Translations under genes and position numbers: made by a program
Assembly: GCA_034440635.1 (NCBI GenBank)
Contig: JAOTON010000200.1
Coordinates: 682,001-746,000, forward strand
Length of the DNA stretch: 64,000 nt
Reading direction: 5' to 3'
DNA from: Lepas anatifera
Taxonomy: Eukaryota; Arthropoda; Thecostraca; Lepadidae
Shown: piece after piece, positions 1 through 11,560 of the stretch
Numbering within the stretch: the stretch's first letter is position 1
How the letters are laid out: each line of letters opens with the position of its first letter
The notes under the pieces: model-generated
Database searches by the model: none
What the model was told of the DNA's origin: nothing
The model's input: only the letters and a program-made list of their open reading frames with translations

Positions 1-846
1 AGGCGGCTGCCTTATTGTTGAGGTTGTCTATCTACCATGATTGGGTTGGCAACAAGAAAGACAAGCGATCGCCGAAAGCGGCCAATCAACCATGCTTCAC
101 TCGCCAATCTCCTCATATTTACTTACATTATTCAGCAAGCACGGTACTGCAAAAGTTGTTCTCACATGACAACAGTAATCAAATACAATCATAGCCTAGG
201 GCATAGGCGAGCGAAGCACAAATATTCATCAATGTCAGTGCGAAGTTTTCTTGGAAGACAAATGGTAAATGCATTAACGCATTTACTCGAATAGTTAGTC
301 ACCCAGTTGTACAATATGCCTCGGCTGACGCTAGTGATGCGGCACACTACTTGGCTTACAGAAACGACAGTTCGTGCGTTGAATATATCTTTGATTGTGC
401 CCCGTGGCTGCAATGCATACAAGACAAGCTTCCGTGCAAACTGTCGGCACATCAACGTTGAGATCAAGGTCGTGGTCAAATGGTTTTAACAGTGAGCTTA
501 GCGTAGTGATGGAAACCTATAGGGTCCAACTGCCGCATCTTTAGTCAGTTCACCAACCGGAATATTACATAACCAATACGACCAAATACTGTTGCTACTC
601 TGTAATGTGGTACAAAAAGGTCGCAATTACAGAAAGATGCTGACAGACATCAACTGCAAAGGTTTAGTTTAGTTTATTACCAAAATCGCTAACAACAATA
701 AGAACCCACTTACTGGTGAGGTTTAACACATTTTAACAACAATAAATACGTACAACCAGTGACGATGGAACGTCCAAATTTACCGGGGAAGGGACACCAT
801 GGGCTTTTCAACCCATTTCTTTCCAGTCAACGCCTTAGGGTTACTG
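1..846. other. No recognisable feature
   Basis: Unique-looking sequence with only short overlapping frames on both strands. The longest minus-strand frame (189-479) starts at a non-ATG codon and has no convincing splice sites. No repeat structure was seen. Confidence 0.4.
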
Positions 847-2091
847 TTAACCCTATTTCCGTCAGGCTCCCGGCTACCCCTATTTCCGGCAAGGGGGCAA
901 TATCGGCCCCCCTAAGATCTCGTAATCTAACCGGCCGATTTTGAAAATTCAAAGTGCCATAGATTCCTCTGCTGCTATACTTTATTTTGAAAAAAAAGAA
1001 AATTTCAAAGTTTTTATTTTTAGGAGAAGGTCGTGCAAAATATACAATTTTTGTGTATTTTTTAGATTTTCCATAACCCTTGTCTCTGTTGTACGATTTT
1101 CACAAAACTAGTTCAGATTTACAAATAATTGACCCAAAATTTTCATATACTCGAGTTACGCAAAAATTCGAAATTCAATGGCAGTTCCAGGACCAGGACT
1201 ATGAGGGGAAATATATACAACCTAAAAAGTTTTTGTTACGCGGATTAGAAGCCGTCATATACTGCTTGGCATCTTTGACACATAAATAAATAAGAAAAAA
1301 GTGAAAAACTCATCAGGGGCGGATGCAGTAAGGTAAAACAGTGGGGTAAAATACATACCAACAATATGCGAATGGTATGCATGAGTATATTAGTCCCTCG
1401 ACTAGTTGAAATTTAATTTCTGATAATTTTTACCCTCCCATGGCAGCTCTGGGAAAGGGGGTGACATAGGCGGATCAAGGACTCGTCGTGGGGGTGGGGG
1501 TGATTGGAAACACATTTTCAATATACAACGATATTGAGTCGCGGCGGTGATACTGGCTGGGAATATACATTTTGAAAATGTGTAGTGACTGGACACGCCT
1601 CTGGTAATCTAGAATTGGGTTATAACTATTTTGAATTTTCATATACCCAATTGTATTCGCCCCTGGCACGGCTGTAAGCAGTCTTCTCACTTACTAACGT
1701 TTAGTCCTTCTTGATAACATTCCCCCATTTTGAACTGCTGTAACCGCCCCTGATGAATACAAATAGTGACAATTGTGAATGCACTATCATCTCACAAAAA
1801 ATGATATAATAAAACCATATAACTGGTGTCAGGATCAGCAGAGACGGCTTCCTTTACAAAAAAACCCATCGCATACGATAATAATTGGTTTGTGGATAGA
1901 ACCTCCCCAAAACCCAGCCATAGCTCCGCCCCTGGTAAATACATAATCTTGAAAATTTCAGAAAACCTGCCTGTACTAGTTTTAGGAAAAGTCAGGAAGT
2001 TTCAAAGTTCTATCACAAGCCGTTTCGGAGATATTCTTGAAAAACCTGAAGGGGGGCAATATTAGCCCCCCCCTGCCGGAAATAGGGTTAA
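847..2091. mobile_element. piggyBac-like TTAA-flanked non-autonomous element, family F1
   Basis: The segment is bounded by TTAA at 847-850 and TTAA at 2088-2091. Just inside, both ends read CCCTATTTCCG in inverted orientation. The left end repeats the CCCTATTTCC word twice. The inverted homology continues into a G/C-rich palindromic block (GGGGGCAATAT followed by a C-run) about 40 bp in. TTAA duplication and ends starting CCC are hallmarks of the piggyBac superfamily. At 1245 bp, with no long ORF, it must be non-autonomous and mobilised in trans. It carries another inverted-repeat element nested at 1314-1749. Family assignment is by ends only. Confidence 0.7.
1314..1749. mobile_element. Inverted-repeat element nested in the F1 element
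   Basis: CAGGGGCGGATGCAG on the left is matched in inverse on the right by CTGTAACCGCCCCTG. The ends resemble those of the hAT-like MITEs elsewhere in the window. Further end-like words inside (near 1468, 1600 and 1660) suggest several rounds of insertion. No clean 8-bp duplication was found. Confidence 0.4.
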
Positions 2092-2099
2092 ATAATTAA

Positions 2100-2126
2100 G
2101 GGGGCACCGTGCCCCGGTGCCCCCCC
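2100..2126. repeat. GC-rich hairpin next to the F1 element
   Basis: GGGGGCACC and GGTGCCCCC form 9-bp arms around a short GC loop, only 8 bp outside the right TTAA. It could be part of an older element into which F1 inserted. Confidence 0.45.
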
Positions 2127-2334
2127 TACCCAGTTTCGCCGCCAGTGTGAGCTGCACGATACGAACACAGCCGACATTCATTGTCACTGCTACACATACG
2201 CTCCTGTCTCTTGTCTTTCATAACCCATTCACGGGCATCAATAATACAAGGACAGAAAGGGACGTTTCGGTGCCTAAATTCGGCATCTATGCCGACTTTG
2301 TACATAAATTCGACTCCGGAAATGCCCGGGAAAC

Positions 2335-2625
2335 CTAAAATGGGGAAGTGCACTTTCCAAAATTGTGAATCTGGCCTCCAGGCCCCCAATGACAAAGCCC
2401 CCGTGGTTGAAATCCATCAGCAGTCGTATAGCAACGACAGCAATCGGTTAGATGAGGCGTAACGTCCCAGGAAAAATACCGCCACATCAGATCTGTGACA
2501 CAAGACGTAAACATACCATTACAAACGCCCCTCAAAACAGCATACTCATTATGCTTCCTGCCTCTTGGAACAGTCAGAAACAGAATTATGGCAGGCATAT
2601 TAAGTACGCAAACGCCTAGAAACAT
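2335..2625 (-). CDS. Small ORF, possible secreted cysteine-containing peptide
   Basis: A 96-residue frame opens at an ATG at 2625. The first ~20 residues are strongly hydrophobic (MFLGVCVLNMPAIILFLTV) and could be a signal peptide. Seven or eight cysteines follow, including a CCxC cluster. The start context is poor (C at -3). No homology is recognised, and the frame could be fortuitous or one exon of something larger. Confidence 0.18.
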   Translation of the reverse strand: MFLGVCVLNMPAIILFLTVPRGRKHNEYAVLRGVCNGMFTSCVTDLMWRYFSWDVTPHLTDCCRCYTTADGFQPRGLCHWGPGGQIHNFGKCTSPF

Positions 2626-2626
2626 A

Positions 2627-4304
2627 TGAGCAAGGCAGAGCCTAACCTTAAGGTAACGAATGCAGTTTCCCGAGAATAGGGGAAGACACCGGGTGTTCAA
2701 TTAATTCAGTGAGCCCATTTGCACCTTTCAGGATGTGCCAGTTAAGGCGATCATATCCTTCACAGGTGAGCAATCTGCATTACAAAGGGAAATGCGCGCT
2801 AATGGTTTTGCACGCTGGCTTAGCTCGTCAACTGCGCAAATGCAGAAAAGACTAAAACTGAGCCTCTTAGACAGATGTCGATACTGCATTACACTATAGA
2901 TCTGCAGGCAATGTTTCCCAGCCACTGGTCATTACCGTGATGTACATTCCTTGGCAGCCAGTCTAATGGTGTAAAACTGCTATCTGCTCCACTCTTGACC
3001 ACTAATTTCATATCGCAACCAGCACTCAACAGGACTGGACGATGGGAACAAGGTTCTACCGCTACCGGTGACATAAATCTTCGTGATTATTGTTCAGAGA
3101 GGCAAACATACATCTCAACTAAGCGCGTGCATGAACCGAAATCTAGTGGGTGGATTCCAGAAGTATTTCCAGTTAGCCTGGCAACACCCCTGGCTTCAGA
3201 CGCACCACGCGGCAGCCGGCAGCTCCCGGTTCGAACACCTGGTGGGCACCGCCTGAGATGATCCAGGCTGGGCCGGTTCCGGCAGACGTGTCAGTGCGCA
3301 AGTGGTCCTCTGCAACAGCAGGTGCCACTCCGGCTGTATACACACCCACACTCTCACACCGTCGCCCAGAATACCGGCCGGTGGCAGAGGCGGACACAGC
3401 ACGCCGAGCGGGAGGGCAAATACACGCCTGCATCCCAAGTACTCAGCAGAATAACACAGGCTAAAGCGCGACAGTTCTGGCAAATCTAGTTCGCAATTGA
3501 AATACGACAGAACTGTGGTCCATGGGGCTCGCCGTAGCTGTGTGCGTTGATTTTTGTGGCACTGGGTCCGAACCTCCGAATGCCGGATGTAACTTTTATA
3601 TTTTTTATTTTTACCCGGCATTCTATTTTTCTTTTTTTTTTCGGAGTGACTGGAACCATCTGGACTGCCGCTGCCCCTCCTTGCCATTGCCGCTTGAACA
3701 TGTGGCCACATTGCCCTGAATGGGTCTTGTTTTACCCACGTTTTCACCCAGTTTGCGTATCCATGCCTATCATTTCTGTGTTTTTGTTTTATTGTGTTTG
3801 TATGGTGTAACTTGGCTCTGGGTATGACAAAGTGCTAGTTAGTACTCGCTTTTTGGGCCCTGAATGGTTACAGTCAACTTCAATGGTATTCTGTGTGAGT
3901 CAACTTTTCGTGCGACTAGAAGTTATTGTCTGCCGCAAGAATGACACTCCTGATACGTGATTCTACTCTGAAGGCATTCTTGCTCTGTACGCTTATTTTT
4001 AGCTAACTTTTATGAATATGTATACATTTAGAATAGACTTGTCCACTGTCCAGCAATGTCCTCATTACGTCACATCATCCATCGACAGGCAGGCAGGCTG
4101 TAGACATGATAAGCATGCCAGGCTGTAGAAAGCAGGTAAGCGGCCCCGCTCTGGCTTTTTGGATCCAATGGAAAACGGCCACGCTCCAGTGCACTGGGAA
4201 AATAAACACCTTGACACAATTTCATGTAATGGTATCCTCTTTATCTAAAGCCAAGCCAGGTTGTCTATAATATAAAAGCATACTTCAATTCATACACAAA
4301 ACTG
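2627..4304. other. Mostly featureless stretch with one long uncertain ORF
   Basis: A minus-strand frame of about 171 codons runs from an ATG at 3711 down to 3196. It contains a lysine run caused by an A/T tract near 3630 and shows no recognisable domain. The overlapping + frame has the opposite T-run coding for phenylalanines. I see no splice or promoter evidence and treat it as unproven. Confidence 0.3.
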
Positions 4305-4982
4305 TCAATCGCAACTAGATTTCAATATTCTTATATTGAAAACGAACTTTACGACTTTGGCATTCATGATGGCAACATCCTGTGTGTATTCCCCCTGTGG
4401 CGCTCCGGAGGGATGCTCGTGCGTTTGTCTCACCAGCCTTATTCCATGAGTGCTCCACTTAAGAATGCCCATGCGAGCGGAACTGACTGAGTCCCACTGA
4501 CACTCCCCGCGACCACATCGCAACAGTTGGCTAATTTGATTTCCGTTCCATTAGAAAATTATACAAGTTTCATCGTAATCAACTACTTTCCAGGAAAGTT
4601 ACATCCGACGAAGTTTTAGGCGCCGAACTTTCTGGTTTGAGCGGGCCAATGGCTGCAGCCCTTACAGAAAGCAATTGCAATGAAAATTACACGATAGAGT
4701 GAAATAATAAACAAATTTAGACATTGAATTATCCAAACGAACACTAAGAGGATTTGTTTTTTCTCGAGATATCCACTGCTCACGCCTCACCATCTCAACG
4801 TCCACGTATTCGTAAAGTGGCATGCGTTCAGTATGCTGTCTATTATCATCAAAGTCAACCCGGAGTGAGCTGAGACCAAGCCCACACTCCTCATTCCTGG
4901 TAGTAAAGGAAGAAAAGGCAGAGGAACCAGACTGGTCCAGAAATCCTCTATAACTTTTCAATGGGCGCCACATGACCGCCAT
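4305..4982 (-). CDS. Predicted gene E, function unknown
   Basis: An ATG at 4982-4980 sits in strong context (ACAATGG, A at -3 and G at +4). The frame is open for 106 codons to 4662. An alternative two-exon reading is also in phase: exon 4791-4982 (64 codons) ends at GAGATG|GTGAGG, and exon 4305-4496 begins after TGTCAG and runs 64 codons to its stop, giving about 127 aa. The acceptor has a weak pyrimidine tract, so the single-exon version is equally possible. No signal peptide, membrane segment or known domain is seen. A CpG-rich patch (5130-5420) lies directly upstream on this strand, as expected for a promoter. Confidence 0.38.
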
Positions 4983-5009
4983 TGTCGACTCGCCCTAAAA
5001 CCCAAATGA

Positions 5010-5023
5010 TGATGATGATGATC
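5010..5023. repeat. Short ATG trinucleotide run
   Basis: Four to five tandem ATG/GAT units just upstream of predicted gene E, probably in its 5' leader or promoter. Confidence 0.6.
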
Positions 5024-5129
5024 CATTCGTGCCGACCATGCCTCCCAGCTTGACAAGATACCTCGCTGATTCTCCAGGCTACGCCATTGTCTTTAGCACG
5101 CGCCCTGTGTACACTTCACGTCCGACTTT

Positions 5130-5420
5130 CTGAATCGCTTCAGGGTCACACCTGGAGGCGGGGCTGACGCCGTACGTCTCGCGCAGCCCGAGCTGCGCTG
5201 TCACCGCGGCCGCCCTAACAAACGTCGACGAGCAGAGTTACGCAGCTGCGCGCAGAGCGCCGGCCCAGGAAGGCAACAACAGACACACACCAGCACCCGC
5301 ATTCCAATCAGACGCAGGAAACGCCAGTCAGGCGGTGCAGTTGGCGTCGGTGGGCCTGCAGGAGGCCGGCCGTCCATGTTTGCACGTGCAGTCAACTGGT
5401 GACGAGTAGTGACGCGCGAA
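5130..5420. promoter_or_regulatory. CpG-rich patch, candidate promoter
   Basis: Dense CG dinucleotides, including a GCGGCCGC word, contrast with the CpG-poor flanks. The patch lies upstream of predicted gene E on the minus strand. No TATA box was seen. Confidence 0.4.
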
Positions 5421-5566
5421 ATGCAGCGTCACCCAACTTTGTTCCGCAGAACTGCAGGTGCGTGTTAGTGACACACATAATAGAGAAAACGGATATTTCG
5501 GACAATATCTAATGATATTTCACCACTGAAAGGTTCACAGAGGCACCCATCGTTACAGACGTGTTA

Positions 5567-5620
5567 GATTGATTGATTATTGGGGCTTAAGGGCGCACCA
5601 ACCTTAGTGGTTATATAGAT
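5567..5620 (+). repeat. Dispersed repeat copy R1a
   Basis: ATTGATTGATTAT followed by GGGCGCACCAA and then TGGTTATATAG. The same ordered words recur at 8966-9018 in the same orientation. It looks like the end of an abundant SINE or similar dispersed repeat. Confidence 0.5.
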
Positions 5621-5790
5621 GAGCTAAGAGACGTGTTAGAGCAGTGATTGAATGACACAGGCGAGCTGTTTTATTTATTTATGCGCACTTGTACCTATAG
5701 TTGTTTATTAGCCATACCTCGAACAAAATTTACCCAAAATTGAGGGGGCCGGTTCGTTAAGACTAAACCAGTTATGGAAGCACCAAAAGC

Positions 5791-5928
5791 CAGTGGCGGA
5801 TCCAGGAATTCATGCAGGGGGGCTAGGGGCTCGAGCCTCACCCGCCAGTACCTCGGGCAGCCCCTTAACTATAGGGGCTTGGACATTTGGGGGGGCTTGA
5901 ACCCCCTAGCCCCCTGGATCCGCCACTG
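5791..5928. mobile_element. hAT-like MITE, family M1
   Basis: Terminal inverted repeats are CAGTGGCGGATCCAGG on the left and its inverse CCTGGATCCGCCACTG on the right. The interior carries a GGGGCTCGAGCC-type block shared with other M1 copies. Flanking 8-mers CCAAAAGC and CCAGCAGC match at 6 of 8 positions, consistent with an aged hAT target duplication. Length 138 bp, no coding capacity. Confidence 0.75.
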
Positions 5929-6787
5929 CCAGCAGCCAGGGTAATATGGCGTCCCCAACTCTGCTGTTTAGAAGGGACTTCGGGAGACCATACTACCCCT
6001 TGCCCCAGGATGAGTGAATCATGCCAAACCTCCTACTACCGGAAGGATTTTACGCGCTCGCACTCCCGGGAGGGAGGGGGTTGATTCGACTGGCCATATG
6101 TTAGGAAACTGAGGAAGAGAAAGACACAGTAAGGTGAGGTGAGAGCAGCGTCGGCAGTGCTGGTTGTGACCTGAGCCCTTTGATCGAATATCGTTTGAAA
6201 AAGGTCAACTGGTGACTCTAAGAGGTCAAGTATATGACCCAAACATTACGAAATCACCTAAAGTAGACATGATTGGCCTTTGAGCAAACTTTTAGAAGCG
6301 AAATGTAAAAACCAGAGTGCACGAGCAAGATAAAAAATATTTTGAATATACTTGAGAGATATTCTGAGGCGAATGTTCAAATGTAGTGGAAGTTTATACT
6401 AACCTTGCATGAATACTGTGAGATATGCTCGTAGTTTGTAGGAACGTCTCATGGGATATTTTTGTTTTGTGAACAAAATACTGCACCTACTCGCCATTTG
6501 GCTAGGCCCCACAGTACCAACATTAACAACCAGCAACGCCACCAGCCGAGCTAGAGGGAACCTTATGAATTTTTAGCGAGGTAATTTTCTGACTGTGGGA
6601 AACGCGGGCTGTCACCATTAGAGGCTTCATGTGGACGGAACAAAGACCACATAAACAAATCCCCCGCACGACACATCGCTCCAAAACGAAGGAGATTAAA
6701 CGATCAGCGACCCTATGAGCTGTAACATAACCGCAACGCTCCCCCAATCCACTTCCGCACAAACGATCTATACATCAGTCGAGTATC
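5929..6787. other. No recognisable feature
   Basis: Short frames only. A G-rich word near 6065 is probably a further decayed repeat. Confidence 0.4.
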
Positions 6788-7003
6788 ATGATCGTTATTC
6801 TTACCCTCACGATAGCCTGCGCTGAGTTTCAAACTCGTCGATCTTATGAGCACCTCGAGAAGGCCCCATCGGAAGTGGTTATCCGTGTTCCTGGCAATAA
6901 TCGCTGCCGGTTCAGCGTCACCGCGCCCGGCCACAAAGCCTTCTCAGATGGGAAACGTCAGCGCTGTATAAAAGTGAGCGTCATAAATACAGCGAGGACT
7001 TAA
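6788..7003 (+). CDS. Small ORF, possible secreted peptide
   Basis: A 71-codon ORF starts with an ATG with A at -3. Its first residues (MIVILTLTIACAEF) are hydrophobic and end in a plausible signal-peptidase site, followed by a basic region with two cysteines about 20 residues apart. A TATAAAAG word lies inside its 3' end (about 6966). The antisense frame over 6808-6934 is equally open and ends at a GTAAGA donor-like site, so the coding strand is uncertain. No homology is recognised. Confidence 0.2.
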   Translation: MIVILTLTIACAEFQTRRSYEHLEKAPSEVVIRVPGNNRCRFSVTAPGHKAFSDGKRQRCIKVSVINTART

Positions 7004-8173
7004 GGCTTCTAAGCCATAAATATCCATCAAAACGGTAAACAGCCGATCACAGGAAAGGCTTAGTGACAGCTAAGTAGCTCGAAGGGCATAATGAGGTAAG
7101 AGCTCGAAGAGTGCGTTTAGTGTTAAATTCATCGCGCAGGTCTTTTCGGATCATAAACATAAAGCAGCCAACAGAAGACTTAGGCTCCAGATCATTTAAA
7201 CAGGCGCAATAGTTTCTCAGCTGTCAAAGATTGGACGTACTGTGTTGTGTCCTGAGATGCTTAGAGTCGTGCATGGAGTAAAAATTGTATCTTTGAAAAT
7301 GTCAGTTGAAATCAAATACAGCATACCATCAAACTGGTGGAATTAGTAATCTGCATAACAAGCCATATTTTTTCACACACTCCCACGCGCGGAACAGGGC
7401 ACAGAGAACATCCCATATCCCGCGTCAAAATAATGCCTATTCGTGATCTGTAACTGTTATGGTTTGGGGTTATCATCTCATTTTTATACATTTTTTAGAT
7501 TCGCGGCGATGTCGGAAATGTCATCCTACATCTTCGAAAGATGAATATTTGTGGGATACCAAGCGCTGGCAGCGAATGGTTCCAGGAACTTTACATCGAT
7601 TAATTCAGCGCATATATTTTGTTTTACAAGTACCATACAAAAATATCCTGATTCTTTAGGGCCTAAATGGTATTTTAATGTTCAAGTCTACAGGAATGAA
7701 CGCTAACATTTCAACACTCCGAGACCAAACCATGTTCCTAATCCTTCCTGTTCCTTGTTAGGGATGATGGGTCAGAGGTGTAATGACCCTAGCAGTTGAC
7801 AGAACAGCTGTCGCCTAACAACGGACAGAACTGCAGATACCTGAGGTTATAACAACTGGTCCCCTGAGGCAAAACAAGAGCGGGAAGCGTAGAAGAAAAC
7901 GGCCAGAAGCTCGCCGGGCCGACTACAATAGTATGCTTTGGGAACATTTTCGAACTAAATAAATGATCTGCCACGATCCAACAAAGTCAAATCTAAATGA
8001 ATCACTTTCCGGGATTCTGAGACTGGAGCCTCGTGGATTTGACGATAGTATCTTAATTAATAGCGAAATGGTAGAGACGAGGATGTTTCGCTGGTTCTTT
8101 CGTTATCGCCTTATACAATGAAGAACTCGGCACCGGTCTAATTGTAGAGTCCATCTCTGTTGGTTTTTCAATG

Positions 8174-8178
<5 letters not shown>
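7004..8178. other. No recognisable feature
   Basis: AT-leaning unique sequence without long frames, inverted repeats or tandem arrays. Confidence 0.4.

Positions 8179-8254
<76 letters not shown>
8179..8254. repeat. (TA)n microsatellite
   Basis: About 38 uninterrupted TA units, introduced by a short TATG-interrupted run from 8172. Confidence 0.98.
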
Positions 8255-8257
<3 letters not shown>

Positions 8258-8965
8258 CCGACTTTACAGCATGTCCTTTTTCTTCGGTGAACACTAAACG
8301 GACCAAAATATCATTTCATCGAAGATTGCACTTGGTGATATAAACGTTTACTTAAGCATCACGTTGGAAAATCGAGGCCGGGTGCTGCCACCCTCATTTT
8401 CACCGACAAAATTCCTGATTTAGCATGTTTTAAATGATTGTCTACTACTTGTTGAAAAAATTAACAAACAGGCCGAACCAGCAGAGTTTTCTCTGTAGGG
8501 GAGGAGGAGCTTTTCGTTAGCATAGAGTGAAGGTTGACTGCCCATCTCTTATTCCCACTTTTTGTCGGTGGTGACGCTTATGATTTCCAGTTCCGGTACT
8601 TATGCGAGTTGTGGCCTAAGCGGAGGTATACAATTTGTGCGACCCGAAATGGGTCATCCTGTCACCGGCTTTCATGTGTCTAGGCAGAAATGAATGATGC
8701 GTTTCCATGAGAAAACATCCATTCCATGGAATTACGTTTTTCTATCCAAAATCAACCTGAGTTGTCAATATTTGGATATAATGTACTCTCCGGTCACGTT
8801 TTGGTAGACCAAGCCCCTCTCCAAAGCTGGCCTTTAACTCACCAAACTCGGAATTGAAGCATCGGTAAGATGTTTGCTGTTAATGACTCACGATGACATT
8901 TTGGTCTGTAATGTGATGAATTTGTGAGCGCTGAGAACAGCATAAAGGACCGCTCCCAAAATGTT
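8255..8965. other. No recognisable feature
   Basis: Unique sequence with no supported gene or repeat. Confidence 0.4.
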
Positions 8966-9018
8966 TGATTGATTATTCATGTTTAGGGGCGCACCAAACT
9001 GTGTGGTCATATAGCACT
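8966..9018 (+). repeat. Dispersed repeat copy R1b
   Basis: Second copy of the R1 repeat (see 5567-5620): GATTGATTATT, GGGGCGCACCAAA, then TGGTCATATAGCAC. The conserved order of words argues for common descent. A third, shorter echo (TGTGGTCTTATAGCAC) occurs near 10851. Confidence 0.5.
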
Positions 9019-10529
9019 AAAATGTTTGCCATGAGGATAAGGTTGCATAGTGAACATCAATCACTTTCATATTGGTACCTTGTTGGTGAAACCACAAGAT
9101 ATGAAAAGCATAAGCTATGGGCTTATAGCAAACGAAACTTTCAGCCGGAGGCCGTCTTTACATATTCCACCAGATTCCCCTGGAGGGTCTTAGTAGCGAA
9201 TCGCACGACTGTTCAAAGTGTCCTTAAAATCATATTGTTAGCGATAAAGCGCTACTTAGATGACCGTAACGGTCTCGCTGCGGTCGTGAAGAACCCCGAT
9301 TGCTGACGTATATGGCCCCCGGGCACATAACTCACGGGAAGAAAGTTTGAATCGGCGCATCCCGGGAATGATGAGGAAATGGAGGGAAATATGTCGACAT
9401 GTGTACGAATATTTTCTTACAGCCTTCAAATTGACATACATTAAAAAATAACTCTAAGAATGAGTCGCCTTTCATGAAAACAGGTTCGTTATCTGAGCCG
9501 TTTTTGTTTCCTACACCAAATCCTAGTTGACGTCCAGTTGCTGCTCTATGGTTACATTGAATACGCTATGAAGCTGCAAAAATGTTATCACTTTTTAAAA
9601 TAAAACCACCACAAAGACATATGCACTCAAGGCCTGATAAACCAGATACAGAAAAAAACAAAATGAAGAACTCTCGAACACTTGAAGTTACGTGCATAGG
9701 AAGGTTTCTTCGAAACCTGTACTTCTCGAGCTTACATAACAACATTAAACATAAAACGGTTGTTCATGACATGTAGGTTCCATGGCATAAATATTTCACT
9801 TCACACATAACATCCAACGGCTGAGTTAACGGCAGATCAAACATTTTTCCCATGTTTAAACTCCGTTTGATCAAGTCCTAAAATAAGAAGTAACGCCATG
9901 AGGGGAGTAACCATGAGTAACCATTCGTTCCGCACGTGTAACACTATCAGGTTCATTCTGCACACCTATGATTCCACGATCACATGAATCTTAATCAAAG
10001 CTCAAGGTACCCATTACCGCTGATGTCTTTCACTCATTAGTGTTTACACAACAGCTCAAAGCTGGACGGTCAACGCTCTTTTCATTTCCCTGTTTGTGAA
10101 CTCCATTCAGGAGCTTGCAGGGCACTTTGGCTTCCTACTTAACTACCAAAAAACGTCCTAATTGTGAGAGCGTGGCACAACATTCGATGACTTCCGCTTA
10201 CCGCACTGACGATACCGCCACCGCAAAGGATCACAAATAAATCAATCATAAATCCACACTGCGGGTATTCCCAGACCACTCGGAGTTTTTTATTTATAAA
10301 TTACATCCCCTTTAAAAGCAATCAGCGCATCGCCTCCTCCGTGCCCCGCCAGAGACTCGGCATTTGTGGCACGTCAGTTTGGGTTTCACTGCTAGATGGT
10401 ATATTGACATCGCATCGGGATACATCAGCTTGTGGCACGGGAGAGAATGGAACGGGAAGCCTCATTCGGGACTGCACCCGGGAAAATGACCCACGTCAGC
10501 CTATGAAAAGCTAACTGGCGAAATGCCAC
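9019..10529. other. No recognisable feature
   Basis: A + frame is open over 9019-9306 but has no start context, splice sites or domain. The rest has only short frames. Confidence 0.35.
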
Positions 10530-10832
10530 CATTGGTGGACGCAGGGAGGGCCATTCCGGCCATGGCCCCCAAGGCGCTGGAAGGGGGCCAAACTATCATT
10601 TTGCCCCCTCAAAGTCCGGATAATTTGTTTTAAGTGTTTTCTCTAGGTCTGTCGAGCAATTAAATCTTCGCTCCCATCCCCCTCCCCCCAGGGGAGAGCG
10701 ATCATGCACTTGGAGAGGTAGCTTATACTAGGTCTTTCAAGCACCCAAATCGCATATCCCAACCCCCCCCCCCCCGGGAGGAGAGGCAGACATGGCTTTG
10801 CCCCCCAAAACTCGGGTCTGCGTCCACCCCTC
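10530..10832. mobile_element. hAT-like MITE, family M3
   Basis: The left end CATTGGTGGACGCAG is mirrored by CTGCGTCCACCCCTC on the right. Flanking 8-mers AATGCCAC and AATACCAC agree at 7 of 8 positions. The interior, with long C runs and a GGCCATGGCCCCC block, is the reverse complement of the M3 copy at 19666-19889. Non-coding, 303 bp. Confidence 0.65.
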
Positions 10833-10938
10833 AATACCACATCACGTGTCGTGTGGTCTTATAGCACACGGTTCAAAACCAACAAAGCCGCCTCCAACCA
10901 GTCTCTGTCAATATCGTTTTTGTTACAAAATCGTTCAG

Positions 10939-11000
10939 GATTTAATATTAATAATCTGCAGCACGGAAGGGAAGAAGATTACTTGTGAGTATGGATCCTG
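10939..11000 (+). CDS. Candidate internal exon G
   Basis: A 62-bp frame is framed by a pyrimidine-rich acceptor (TTTTTGTTACAAAATCGTTCAG) and a consensus donor (CTG|GTAAGT). It enters in phase 0 and leaves in phase 2, encoding 20 residues plus two bases with two cysteines. No partner exon was found, and the residues are too few to assign a family. Confidence 0.28.
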
Positions 11001-11560
11001 GTAAGTCGGTCCAGTGATCTAGTATGGAGATCACATGGATCGCCAACCAAACTAAAGCATATACCACGTATTTCCCTTTACACTCTTGGTGTTAGAAAAT
11101 CCGTTTACGGTACGACATCTAAACACATACAAAACTCAGGCCGGACATTTTGTCGGCTCTAGTATATGCTGGACATAACACCATAGTATTTCGGTGAAAG
11201 AACTAATATTACTATGGCATATTTGTCAACGGAAGCAGACTGCAATCTAGGATTCATATGACAGAGGGAATATATGAGACATAATACATTATGGCCGAGC
11301 AAATTCAGATAAGACTCGGTCCAGAGACGTCGCTACGAATTAATTTCCATGGTGGCCAGATTCCAAGGAGGATTCCAATACCTGATCCCGATGGGGCCTC
11401 CAAGTTTTGAGGGCTCTCCAATGAGAAAGGCCAGGTATTCAATGTTTTCTCCTTATTCAATTGTGTCGCTTGCTTGTCCCGTCCGATATCAATATGTATT
11501 AGATGTGGGGCCTCCACTGTATTATATGTAGGTGCGTCAAGCATAAATAAAGGGGGTCTG
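11001..11560. other. Stretch with an unproven minus-strand ORF
   Basis: A 79-codon frame with an ATG at 11544 runs to 11305 on the minus strand. It contains two copies of a TGGAGGCCCCA word and ends near an AG|GTATTG donor-like site. It could be an exon or repeat-derived. No further evidence. Confidence 0.2.

Noticed and set aside
3228..3260. GGTTCGAAC word resembling a tRNA B box
   Set aside because: The flanking bases do not form a T stem, and no A box lies at the right distance.
8103..8306. Ile-Tyr repeat frame
   Set aside because: Produced by the (TA)n microsatellite; the same applies at 22476-22760.
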